Shown here: positions 1 to 8,555 of the stretch, piece by piece
Numbering within the stretch: position 1 is the stretch's first letter
How the letters are laid out: each line of letters opens with the position of its first letter
Assembly (NCBI GenBank): GCA_035552395.1
Contig: DASZLL010000006.1
Span: forward strand, 1 to 64,000
DNA from: Bog-473 sp035552395
GTDB taxonomy: Bacteria; Actinomycetota; Acidimicrobiia; Acidimicrobiales; RAAP-2
Length of the DNA stretch: 64,000 nt
Reading direction: 5' to 3'
Translations under genes and position numbers: made by a program
The notes under the pieces: generated by a model
Database searches by the model: none
Told to the model about the DNA's origin: nothing
The model's input: only the letters and a program-made list of their open reading frames with translations

Positions 1-47
1 ACCGGCCTCCGGAGCCGGTGGCGCAGGTTCGAGTCCTGCCGGGGGCG
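1..47 (+). tRNA. tRNA-Arg (anticodon CCG), 3' part only
   Basis: The window begins inside a tRNA gene. The anticodon stem is CCGGC/GCCGG (2-6 and 14-18) around the seven-base loop CTCCGGA, giving anticodon CCG at 9-11. A four-base variable region, a perfect T stem GCAGG/CCTGC around TTCGAGT, and the 3' acceptor half CGGGGGC plus discriminator G follow. CCA is not encoded. The acceptor 5' half and D arm lie outside the window. Confidence 0.85.
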
Positions 48-226
48 CTTCTCTTCCGGATGTGTCGAGCCATCGGAGAGACCGAAGTGTCGAGACAGCG
101 TCAACCTCGAGGCAGCGCTCAGGGAATGGCTCGGTAGTCCCGGGCTGGATCGAGGGTCAGAAGTCGGATCGCTGAGCGTCGAGACTCAGGATGCGCACGC
201 CGAGACCGGCCGCGAGCACCCCACGG

Positions 227-960
227 TCAGTGGCCCTGGGCAGGTCCGTGGCACATGGCCGAGCCCGTGTCGGAGAAGCTCCCCCACGCCGGTCCACCGT
301 TGACAGTGGGGGCGGTGGCCGACTGGTAATCCCAGCCGTAGCCGTTCTGACCAAGGGTCAGCTTCATGACTCCGAAGGCTCCCGGGTAGCCCGTGGTGGT
401 CTGGCCGTTCTGGAATGCGCTGCCGGCGCCCTGGGCGGCTTGAAGGTTGGGCACCGCCACCTGACCGGAGCTGTCGGAATAGCCGATACCGTCCTCGCCA
501 TCCTGCCCATGAGTGCTGTAGAACCCGTGGTTGCCGGGCGACGGCCGCTGGAGAAACTTGAAAGCCCCGTAGGTCTGGTCGTAGGAGCCCTTGAAGTCGG
601 CCAGCGTGCCAACCTGGTACTGCTCGTCGCCGAGGATGGCGACCAGGCTCGGTCCATCGACTCCACCTCGTTGGCGGTCGCAGCCTGGGGATTGCGGAGC
701 TGGGCATCCGCCTGGTCGTTCTGGCTGCACGTATCGTCCGGCTTCGCCTTCTCACCGGGCTGCGTGGTGCTGTTCACGTCCGGCTGGCAGGAGATGTCAC
801 CCACCGCAACCAGCACTGGTGCAGCTGCCTGGCGGGCGTAAGGCCAGGCGTTGTCCGCCGTATCGCCGCTCTGGGTGCCCGCGCTGACCAGCGCAGGTAT
901 GAGGGCAATCAGGGTCGCCGTGACCCGACAGTGAGAAAAAAGTGAACTTTGCCTGGCCAC
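227..960 (-). pseudogene. Decayed secreted metallophosphoesterase (calcineurin-like)
   Basis: Two minus-strand frames together resemble a secreted calcineurin-like phosphoesterase. From a possible GTG at 960 the first frame encodes a signal-like segment (LIALIPALVSA) and the first metal motif VAVGDISCQ. Near 660 the reading frame shifts, and the second frame gives LVAILGDEQYQVGTLADF and PGNHGFYSTHG, matching the family's GD(N/E)QY and GNH motifs. The family C-terminus (AFGVMKLTL, then FSDTGSAMCH) then follows almost at once. The roughly 150-residue middle, which normally carries the GHDHxYER metal-binding motif, is missing. A frameshift plus an internal deletion makes this a non-functional remnant. 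A sequencing error could explain the frameshift but not the deletion. Confidence 0.7.
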
Positions 961-1055
961 AGGTGACGTTGGGGTCGCGGGCCTTCGCCCCAGACCCGGC
1001 CGACGCTCGATACCCTCGGACTCGTGCTCCTGCTTGGTGACCCCGTGGCGGGACA

Positions 1056-2228
1056 ATGAACGCGGTCGCGACAATCGTCGGTGTGGTCATCGTGGGGGTG
1101 ACCGTCTCCGACGTCGTGCTCACGATGGTCCTGCCGCGGCGACCCTCAGGCATCGAGCGCTTGAGCCTGCACGTCAATCGCGGCGTCCGCTTGTTCTTCG
1201 TTCTCGCGTCCCATCTGGCCAAGACGTACGAGCGCCAAGACTCCATCCTGGCGCCGACCGGACCGGTCGCCCTCGTCGTGCAGCTGCTGTTCTGGGCCTC
1301 CTGCCTGGTGCTCGGGTTCGGAATCATCCTCGTCGGGGCGGGCGTGTCGTTCGCCGATGGTTTGCTCCAGGCGCTCACCGCGCTCTTCACCGTGGGAGCC
1401 GTCCATAGCGGCGGCCCGGCCGACACCGGCGTGGACATCTCCATAGGCGCCATCTGGGTCGTCATCGTCGCCCTCCAGATCGCCTATCTGCCGGCTCTCT
1501 ACAGCTCGTTCAACCGGCGCGAGAGCCTTGTGGCCCTGCTCGAAAGCCGCGCCGGTGTCCCGGCATGGGGCCCCGAACTCCTGGCCCGGCATCAGCTGGT
1601 CGGCATCACCGACACCCTCCCAGACCTGTACGCCGCATGGGAGGAATGGTCCGCCGACGTAGCCGAAACCCACACCACGTACCCGGTGTTGCTCCTCTTC
1701 CGGTCCCCCGAACCGTGGTACTCGTGGCTGCTTGGGCTCGTCGCGGTGCTCGATGCCGCCGCCATGCAGCTCGCGCTCGTACCCGCCAGCGCGTGCTCCC
1801 AGGCGCGTCTGTGCCTTCGGATGGGTTTCACGCTGCTCAACCGGATCGCGACCACACTCGGCTGGGAAGTTGACCTTGATCCGAACCCCGACGGCCCCAT
1901 CGACCTGACGTTCGTGGAGTTCGAGCGCGCCGTCGCCATGCTCGTGAACGTCGGCTTTGCCACGGAGCGAAGCGCCGAGGAGGCGTGGGCCGACTTTCGC
2001 GGTTGGCGCGTCAACTATGAGAGCGTGGCCTACAGACTCGCCGACCGCCTCACCGTTCCGCCGGCCCCCTGGTCGGGTCCGCGGCGTCACATGCGATCGG
2101 GTCCGGTCGAACCGCGGCGTCCACCCCAGCGTCGCCCCGGGGGCGGCACATCGTTCGTCTACGAACGGCCGCCTGTCATCATCGAGCCACGGCCCAGCCT
2201 CCTCCGCCGCAGTCGGCCCCGACCCTGA
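1056..2228 (+). CDS. Channel-like membrane protein
   Basis: A 390-residue protein. A hydrophobic helix at about residues 3-25 is followed by a short basic stretch, a second helix at about 68-95, a short re-entrant-looking segment ALTALFTVGAVHSGG at about 107-121, and a third helix at about 130-150. The layout resembles a two-helix K+ channel pore with a TVG remnant, but the full TVGYG filter is absent. Residues 160-330 are soluble and helical; the last 60 are rich in Pro and Arg. I assign it as an ion-channel-like protein by topology only, and transport is unproven. It converges on dxs and stands alone. The start is the first ATG after the divergent pseudogene. Confidence 0.6.
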   Translation: MNAVATIVGVVIVGVTVSDVVLTMVLPRRPSGIERLSLHVNRGVRLFFVLASHLAKTYERQDSILAPTGPVALVVQLLFWASCLVLGFGIILVGAGVSFADGLLQALTALFTVGAVHSGGPADTGVDISIGAIWVVIVALQIAYLPALYSSFNRRESLVALLESRAGVPAWGPELLARHQLVGITDTLPDLYAAWEEWSADVAETHTTYPVLLLFRSPEPWYSWLLGLVAVLDAAAMQLALVPASACSQARLCLRMGFTLLNRIATTLGWEVDLDPNPDGPIDLTFVEFERAVAMLVNVGFATERSAEEAWADFRGWRVNYESVAYRLADRLTVPPAPWSGPRRHMRSGPVEPRRPPQRRPGGGTSFVYERPPVIIEPRPSLLRRSRPRP

Positions 2229-2280
2229 CGTCGTTCGGATTCCAACGTTGTCGCCGGCGACGAGTTGGAGTGGCCGACAG

Positions 2281-4131
2281 CTACGAACAGAGCCCGCGCA
2301 GCGTCGCGGCAAGTTCGTTCTCGTCAAGGCCCAAACGGGCGAGGATCTCGTCGGGCTTACCCGGCTCGAAATAGGCCACGGGAAGGCCGCGGGCCAACAG
2401 GAGGGGGAGGGGACCCACACCGGCCATCACGCGGAGGGCCTCGGCAATGGAGCCGCCGACGCCGCCCTCGGCCACGCCATCTTCGACGGTCATCACGACG
2501 GGGTGCCCCAGGGCATCCTCGAGCATCAGGCGGTCCAACGGCGCCGCCACGCGGATGTCCCACACCGTCGCTTCGATTCCGTCGCGATGGAGGATCCGCG
2601 CTGCGCGCTCACACGCGTCGACCATCTTGCCGAGCCCGAGGAGGCAGACCCGGTCCCCCTGACGCACGCGCCGGGCCAAACATCCGTGCCCGGTGAGCGC
2701 GCTGTGACGAGCTTCGGTCTTGGGCCAGCGGATGGCCACCGGGCCACTCGTGATCTCAAGAGCCTGCGCGAGCATGACCTCAACCTCTTCATACGAAGAG
2801 GGCGCCAGCACGGTCATGCCCGGCACTTTCGTCAGCAGGGCCAGGTCCAGTACACCGTTGTGACTCGGGCCGTCATCGCCTGTGATGCCGGCCCGATCGA
2901 TGCAGAAAATCACGGGCAGACGGTGCAGCCCGACGTCGTAGTAGAGCTGATCCCACGCCCGGTTGAGGAAGGTGGAATAGAGGGTCACGACCGGACGCAG
3001 CCCCTCCATGGCCAAACCAGAGGCTGTCGTCACCGCGTGCTGCTCGGCAATTCCAACGTCGATGAACCGTTCGGGAAACCGGCGCGCAAACTCGAGCAGG
3101 CCACAGGGGCCCGGCATGGCCGCCGTAATGGCCACCAGCTCGGGGTGCCGCATGGCCTGTCGCAGGAGTGCCGCCTCAAACGCGTGGGTGTAGCTGCGCC
3201 TCGGTGAAAGAGATCCAACGCGCTTTCCCGTGGCCGGGTCGAAGGGCCCAATGTCGTGCAGACACTTCTCTTCGTCCTGTTCGGCCGGTAGATAGCCCCG
3301 GCCCTTCACGGTGTGGACGTGGACCACCACCGGTCGGGCCGCAGTCGCCGCTCTCCGTAACGAGCCTTCGAGTGCTTCGAGATCGTGCCCGTCCACTGGT
3401 CCCTCGTAGCTGATGCCCAGCGACTCGAAGAAGTCTTTTGGCGCATTCGACGGCAGGGTGGGCGCACCCGCCGTGGTCAAGCGCGAAACGGTCGGCGCGT
3501 AGGACCGGCCGTTGTCGTTGAGCACGATGACCAGCCCGGCCCCGTGGAGGCCGATATTGCTCAGCGCCTCGTAAGAGAGACCGCCGGTGAGGGCCCCATC
3601 GCCGACGACGGCGAGAACATGATGCTGCTCACCTCTGAGCTCGCGCGCCCGGGCCAGGCCATATGCGTAGGAGAGTGCCGTTGAGGCGTGACTGTTCTCC
3701 ACCAGGTCGTGCGGAGACTCAGCCCGGTTTGCGTATCCGGACAGTCCCGCTCTGCGACGAAGCCGAACAAAGTCATCGGCCCTTCCGGTCACGACCTTGT
3801 GCACGTAGGTCTGGTGACCCGTATCCCAGATAATGCGGTCGCGCGGGGAATCGAACACCCTGTGCACGGCCAAGGTGAGCTCGACCACCCCGAGGTTGGA
3901 TCCGAGATGTCCTCCATTCGCCGCCACCGCTCCAATGAGGAACGATCGGATGTCCGCCGCCAGGCGCTCAAGTTCGGAAAGGTCGAGTTGGCGAATCGCC
4001 GACGGGCTCAGCCCGGAGAGTGTGCCGGAGGGTGGAGCGCCCAGATCACGGTTTGACAGGTCCGACCGGACCTCGGAGCCGGTCGCCCATGTCGGGTCGG
4101 GCGAAGCAAGGCGAGGATGGAGGGCGGTCAC
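2281..4131 (-). CDS. dxs: 1-deoxy-D-xylulose-5-phosphate synthase
   Basis: Dxs joins pyruvate and glyceraldehyde-3-phosphate, with thiamine diphosphate, to make DXP, the first step of the MEP isoprenoid pathway. About 616 residues, a normal length. Visible signatures are HLGSNLGVVELTLAVH, WDTGHQTYVHK, the thiamine site GDGALTGG with the downstream LNDNGRS, and the transketolase central part DRAGITGDDGPSHNG. The start is placed at GTG 4131, five bases after the hpnH stop; an open frame further upstream only reads across hpnH. Being last in the hopanoid operon suggests a dedicated precursor supply, as in other actinobacterial hopanoid clusters. Whether it is the cell's only Dxs cannot be told here. 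Confidence 0.95.
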   Translation of the reverse strand: MTALHPRLASPDPTWATGSEVRSDLSNRDLGAPPSGTLSGLSPSAIRQLDLSELERLAADIRSFLIGAVAANGGHLGSNLGVVELTLAVHRVFDSPRDRIIWDTGHQTYVHKVVTGRADDFVRLRRRAGLSGYANRAESPHDLVENSHASTALSYAYGLARARELRGEQHHVLAVVGDGALTGGLSYEALSNIGLHGAGLVIVLNDNGRSYAPTVSRLTTAGAPTLPSNAPKDFFESLGISYEGPVDGHDLEALEGSLRRAATAARPVVVHVHTVKGRGYLPAEQDEEKCLHDIGPFDPATGKRVGSLSPRRSYTHAFEAALLRQAMRHPELVAITAAMPGPCGLLEFARRFPERFIDVGIAEQHAVTTASGLAMEGLRPVVTLYSTFLNRAWDQLYYDVGLHRLPVIFCIDRAGITGDDGPSHNGVLDLALLTKVPGMTVLAPSSYEEVEVMLAQALEITSGPVAIRWPKTEARHSALTGHGCLARRVRQGDRVCLLGLGKMVDACERAARILHRDGIEATVWDIRVAAPLDRLMLEDALGHPVVMTVEDGVAEGGVGGSIAEALRVMAGVGPLPLLLARGLPVAYFEPGKPDEILARLGLDENELAATLRGLCS

Positions 4132-4136
4132 GATGC

Positions 4137-5144
4137 TCAGTTGGTCGAGACCAGAGCGCGCAGCGATTGTCGCAATGAGCCCATGGTGGCAATCACCGCG
4201 CTGGGCTCGTACCCGCAGTGCGCCATGCAGTTCGCACAGCGCTCGTCCTTGCCACGGCCATAGGCGTCCCAATCGGTGGTGTCGATCAACTCCCGGTAAC
4301 TCGAGGCATACCCGTCCGCCATGAGATAGCAGGGCCGTTGCCAGCCCAGGACCGAGTAACTCGGGATCCCCCAGGCCGTGCATTGGAAATCCGTCTTGCC
4401 CTCCAGGAAGTCGAGAAAGAGCGGTGAATGATTCAAGCGCCACTTCTTGCGGCGCTTCCCGGCAAATGCTTCGGCGAACAGCCGGCGCGTCTGTTGAACG
4501 CCCAAGAAATGTTCTTGATCGGGCGCCTTCTCGTAGGCGTAGGCCGGGGAAATCATCATCGCGTCCACCCCCAGGTCGTCGTTGAGGAAGTCGAGGACAT
4601 CGCGCACCGTCTTGGGTGAGTCGGTGTTGAAGAAAGTCGAGTTGGTGGTGACCCGAAAGCCTCGCTCCTTTGCGAGCCGGATGGCGGATACCGCCTCGTC
4701 GAAGACACCCTCGCGGTCGACGGCCTTGTCGTGCCGCTCACGCAGGCCGTCTATGTGCACCACCCAGGAGAAGAAATGGGAGGGTGTGAAGCGATCCATG
4801 CGCCGGGTGAGGAGGACGGCGTTGGTGCACAGGTAGACGTACACCTTGCGGCGGATCAGTTCCTCGACGATGGTGGCCATGTCGGGATGCAACAGTGGCT
4901 CGCCCCCCGCGATGGAGACCATCGGCGTCCCGCACTCTTCGACGGCGTTCACGACGTCCTGCACCGAAAGACGTTTCCGCAGGATGTCGGTCGGATGCTG
5001 GATCTTCCCGCAGCCCGGGCACGACAGATTGCAGGCGAACAAGGGCTCGATCTCAACGATGAAGGGGTAGCGCGTGGCGCCCTTCAGTTTCTGTCGGAGA
5101 AAGTACGAACCGACGCGGACGTTCTGGCGCAGCGGGATAGACAT
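4137..5144 (-). CDS. hpnH: Adenosyl-hopene transferase, radical SAM
   Basis: HpnH adds the 5'-deoxyadenosyl radical of SAM to diploptene (hopene), giving adenosylhopane, the first step towards C35 hopanoids. The 335-residue protein has the radical-SAM cluster motif as C38-x3-C42-x2-C45, the SAM-binding stretch SIAGGEPLLHP, and a Cys-rich C-terminal part (CANCMAHCGYEPSA) typical of HpnH proteins. Its ATG shares one base with the stop of the HpnG-IspH fusion upstream, so translation is probably coupled. It sits between the enzyme that would use its product (HpnG) and dxs. Confidence 0.95.
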   Translation of the reverse strand: MSIPLRQNVRVGSYFLRQKLKGATRYPFIVEIEPLFACNLSCPGCGKIQHPTDILRKRLSVQDVVNAVEECGTPMVSIAGGEPLLHPDMATIVEELIRRKVYVYLCTNAVLLTRRMDRFTPSHFFSWVVHIDGLRERHDKAVDREGVFDEAVSAIRLAKERGFRVTTNSTFFNTDSPKTVRDVLDFLNDDLGVDAMMISPAYAYEKAPDQEHFLGVQQTRRLFAEAFAGKRRKKWRLNHSPLFLDFLEGKTDFQCTAWGIPSYSVLGWQRPCYLMADGYASSYRELIDTTDWDAYGRGKDERCANCMAHCGYEPSAVIATMGSLRQSLRALVSTN

Positions 5145-6619
5145 CAGCGAACCTGCTTCGGTAGTGAGAACTGCACGGATTCCTCTATGGGCTGTTCACT
5201 CAGCGTTATCGGCCCCAACAGGGCGAGCGCGTCGACCACGCCGCTCACGAGCGCGTCGGGCGCAGACGCTCCGGCCGTGATCCCAATGGTGGATACGCCC
5301 TCGAGCCAACCCAGCCGGAGGTCGGAGGCGTCCTCCATGAGCTCAGCACGCCGCCCGGCCCGGCGAGCCACCTCGACCAGTCGGATGGTGTTCGAGGAGT
5401 TCTCCGAACCGACCACCAACACCAGACCGCACTGCTCGGCCAGGTCGCGCACGGAGTCTTGGCGGTTCTGCGTCGCGTAACAGATGTCCTGGGAGCTCGG
5501 CCCAACCAGCCGAGGAAAGCGTCGCTCGAGGGCGGCAATGACCTCGGCCGTCTCATCGGTGGCCAGCGTCGTCTGCGTGAGGTACGCCACCGGGTCCAGC
5601 TCAGCAATGGCAAGCGCGGCCACGTCCTCAGGCCGTTGGACCAATGAGATCCGGTCGGGGTCCTCTCCCAACGTCCCGACCACCTCCTCGTGCCCGGCGT
5701 GTCCGATGAGGACGACACGGCGATCCTGCGCCAGGTAGCGCCGGGCCTCGTGATGGACTTTGGCGACCAACGGGCACGTGGCATCGATCACCCGCAGGTC
5801 CTGGCGAGCCGCGGCCGCGGTGCGAACGGCCGGGGCGACCCCGTGCGCCGCCAACACCACCGTCGCTCCGTCGGGGACGTCATCGAGCTCACCAACGAAG
5901 ACCGCGCCCTTTGCTTCGAGGTCCGCCACGACGTGCGCGTTGTGCACGATCTGGCGCCGCACGTAGACCGGTCGGCCGAATCGCTGCAATGCACGCTCCA
6001 CGATTTCGATGGCTCGCTCGACGCCGGCACAGAAGGAACGCGAACCGGCCAGGTGCACCTGGTGCGGGCCGCTGGCGCGGGCCCATCGGTCGAGCGAGGG
6101 GCGGATCCCGACGAGCGACCCGATGGCGCGGAGATAGCTGAGGATGCTCTCGTTGCTGGCCGCTTCGACGACCGTCCGCACCACGACGACCGGATGGTGG
6201 GGTAGATGCTGAGCCAACCAGGCCGACTCGGCATCCCAGGCGATGGCGCCCGCCACCCCGCGCTCTGACGACAGACCGCTCGAGATCGGAGCGGCCGAGG
6301 ACACGATGGGACCACAGCGGACGTCGAGGCCGAGGCGACGGAGATCCTGCGCCACCAGCTCACCGGCGGGCAGAGGGCGGGCCGGGCTCCCATCGGTAGC
6401 CCGCAACTCGGTGGCGACCACCAGTTGGCCCGGTCGCAACGCCGGGTCCAAGCCGTGAGCGACACCCGTCAGCGCCACCGGAGTGCCGGCGGCGACACGC
6501 TCGGCCAGGTGCGTGCCAAGCAGCAACGCTTGGGTCCGGCCGATTCCGCTCACTGTCACGTCTCCGCCCACGGCGGCGGCTTCGATCGGTTCGGCGGCAA
6601 CTACGACGGCGTCACCCAC
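5144..6619 (-). CDS. ispH: HpnG-type phosphorylase fused to IspH
   Basis: A 491-residue two-domain protein. Residues 1-185 resemble the hopanoid-associated nucleoside phosphorylase HpnG: the segment TGVAHGLDPALRPGQLVVAT, and WDAESAWLAQ where the family has its M/D-ES site. HpnG removes adenine from adenosylhopane. Residues 186-491 are 4-hydroxy-3-methylbut-2-enyl diphosphate reductase (IspH/LytB), the last MEP step. The three 4Fe-4S ligands appear as C197 (RSFCAGVERA), C282 (IDATCPLVAKVH) and C380 (QDICYATQNRQ). The two activities act at opposite ends of hopanoid synthesis. The start is GTG 6619, overlapping the shc stop by eight bases. The IspH half is certain; the HpnG assignment rests on motif and context. 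Confidence 0.9.
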   Translation of the reverse strand: MGDAVVVAAEPIEAAAVGGDVTVSGIGRTQALLLGTHLAERVAAGTPVALTGVAHGLDPALRPGQLVVATELRATDGSPARPLPAGELVAQDLRRLGLDVRCGPIVSSAAPISSGLSSERGVAGAIAWDAESAWLAQHLPHHPVVVVRTVVEAASNESILSYLRAIGSLVGIRPSLDRWARASGPHQVHLAGSRSFCAGVERAIEIVERALQRFGRPVYVRRQIVHNAHVVADLEAKGAVFVGELDDVPDGATVVLAAHGVAPAVRTAAAARQDLRVIDATCPLVAKVHHEARRYLAQDRRVVLIGHAGHEEVVGTLGEDPDRISLVQRPEDVAALAIAELDPVAYLTQTTLATDETAEVIAALERRFPRLVGPSSQDICYATQNRQDSVRDLAEQCGLVLVVGSENSSNTIRLVEVARRAGRRAELMEDASDLRLGWLEGVSTIGITAGASAPDALVSGVVDALALLGPITLSEQPIEESVQFSLPKQVR

Positions 6620-8555
6620 AGTCCCACCCCTTGACGTAACGACCGAGCGCCATCACCGGGAAGACCAGGTGATAGAGGTGGTAGTTGATATAGAAGTCCC
6701 CCGGGAAGCCCGTGCCGGTGAACGCAGCGTCCTCCCACGTCCCGTCGGCTCGCTGCGCGTCGACCAGGTAGCGAACGCCGCGCTCGGTGGCCGGTCCGCT
6801 CGCCTCGGCGGCCAGAAGGGCGAGGAGCGCCCAGGCGCTCTGACAGGCGGTGGAACTGCCCCGGCCCCGATAGCTGACGTCGCTGTAGGAGCGCATGTCC
6901 TCGCCCCATCCCCCGTCGTCGTTCTGGTGTGCTTCCAGCCAGGCCACCGCCCGGCACACCGCAGGATCGTCCGCCGTCACGCCGGCGGCCACGAGTGCCG
7001 GCACCACGGCACCAGTGCCGTAGAGGTGGTTGGACCCCCAGCGTCCGAACCATGAGCCATCTGGCTCCTGGGCGTCGAGCAGCCATGCGGTCCCGCGTTC
7101 GACGGCCCTCCCGTTGCCAGTGAGGATGGCCAGCATCTCGACGACGTGTGCAGTGACGTCTGCGCTGGGTGGGTCAATGAGTTCGCCGAAGTCGCAGAAC
7201 GGGAGCTCTCGACAAAGAGCACGGACGCTGTCGACGTCGAAGGCGGCCCATCCCCCGTCTCGGCATTGCATCCCCTGGGTCCAGCGCACAGCGCGGTCGG
7301 TCGCGTCGTCCCGCGCTGGCCGGCCGGCGTCGACGATGCGGCGAAGAGCGAGCGCCACTTCCGCGGTGTCGTCGATATCGGGGTAGTTGTCGTTGGCGAA
7401 CTCGAAGGCCCATCCGCCCGGCGCCAGGTTCGGCCGGCGGACGCTCCAATCACCTTGGACCGTGATCTCTTGTCCCACCAGCCAGCGACCGGCTCGGCCC
7501 AGCGCCGGATCCTCCGGCGAAACGCCGGCATCGGCGAGCGCGACGACGGCGAGCGCGGTGTCCCAAACCGGGGACTGGCAGGCCTCGATCCGGCGGCCCG
7601 ACTCGTCGGAGATGGTGAAGCCATCGAGACCGGCCAATCCGGCACGCATGACCGGGTGGTCCAGCGAATAGCCCTGGAGGTGCAACGCAATGAGCGAATA
7701 CACCCAGGGCGGCTGGATGCCTCCCCAGGAGCCGTCGGCCTCCTGGCGTTGGAGGATCCAGTGCTCGGCGGCACGGAGCGACAACCTCCGGAGGAAAGCC
7801 ATGGGGCGGCGCTCGTAGCGGTGGAGCAGGCGATCGAGAAGATTGAAACGTCCGGCCCAGGTGGACAGCGAGGGGGCGGTCGTTGGCGCCCCTCCGACGT
7901 TCAGCTCAACAACATCAATCGGAAGCTGGCGCACGGGGCGATGTGCGCTGACGATCGTGAGGGCGACGACCGTCTGGCGGGCCCAGCACCCGAAGTCGTA
8001 GATGTTCAACGGAACCCATTGCGGCAGCAGCATGAGCTCGGGAGGCAGCACCGGCAGGCACTCCCACGGCCACTGGCCGAACAGCGCCAACCACATCCGG
8101 GTGAAGACACGGCTGGCCCCGATCCCACCGGCCTCTCGAATGAAGGCGGAGGCCATACGCATGTGGGGAGCGTCGATCGGATCTCCCGCCAGGCGGAGCG
8201 CCACGTACGCCTCAATGCTGGTCGAGAGATCGCCCGGGCCACCGAGGTACGTGCTCCACGTTCCGTCATCTCGTTGCCGCGAACGGATCCACCGGGCTGA
8301 CTCGGCCGTTTGATCCGCGGTGCGGATGCCGAGGAACTCGCGCAGGAGGAGATCTTCCGCGTCCATCGTGACGTTGGTCTCCAGCTCGCCCTTCCACCAC
8401 CCCTCCTCGTGCTGGGCGGCGCGCAGCGCACCGACCCCGCGCGCCAGGGCCAGGGATGCCGCTTCGGCGATCAGTTCGTTCGACTCGGCGCACTCGGCGT
8501 CGGCCGTAGCCGATGCATCGAGCGGGGGGAGCTGGAATGAGGAGAGCGAGGTCAT
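6612..8555 (-). CDS. shc: Squalene-hopene cyclase
   Basis: Shc (HpnF) is a membrane-associated class II triterpene cyclase that folds squalene into hopene and diplopterol. The protein is 647 residues, normal for the family. The catalytic acid motif DxDD is seen as PDIDDTAEVAL at about residue 392. Several QW-type repeats are visible, for example QRADGTWEDAAFTG and QNDDGGWGEDMRSY, and the C-terminus has the family segment INYHLYHLVFPVMALGRY. Its ATG overlaps the polyprenyl synthase stop (ATGA). It receives squalene made by HpnC, HpnD and HpnE upstream in the same operon. Confidence 0.97.
   Translation of the reverse strand: MTSLSSFQLPPLDASATADAECAESNELIAEAASLALARGVGALRAAQHEEGWWKGELETNVTMDAEDLLLREFLGIRTADQTAESARWIRSRQRDDGTWSTYLGGPGDLSTSIEAYVALRLAGDPIDAPHMRMASAFIREAGGIGASRVFTRMWLALFGQWPWECLPVLPPELMLLPQWVPLNIYDFGCWARQTVVALTIVSAHRPVRQLPIDVVELNVGGAPTTAPSLSTWAGRFNLLDRLLHRYERRPMAFLRRLSLRAAEHWILQRQEADGSWGGIQPPWVYSLIALHLQGYSLDHPVMRAGLAGLDGFTISDESGRRIEACQSPVWDTALAVVALADAGVSPEDPALGRAGRWLVGQEITVQGDWSVRRPNLAPGGWAFEFANDNYPDIDDTAEVALALRRIVDAGRPARDDATDRAVRWTQGMQCRDGGWAAFDVDSVRALCRELPFCDFGELIDPPSADVTAHVVEMLAILTGNGRAVERGTAWLLDAQEPDGSWFGRWGSNHLYGTGAVVPALVAAGVTADDPAVCRAVAWLEAHQNDDGGWGEDMRSYSDVSYRGRGSSTACQSAWALLALLAAEASGPATERGVRYLVDAQRADGTWEDAAFTGTGFPGDFYINYHLYHLVFPVMALGRYVKGWDCG

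Noticed and set aside
2229..2280. Terminator between the convergent channel-like gene and dxs
   Set aside because: No stable hairpin followed by a T run was found here or at other convergent ends; termination may be Rho-dependent.
1146..2420. 424-codon minus-strand open frame
   Set aside because: Antisense to the channel-like gene, no recognisable domain; the plus-strand frame shows clean membrane helices.
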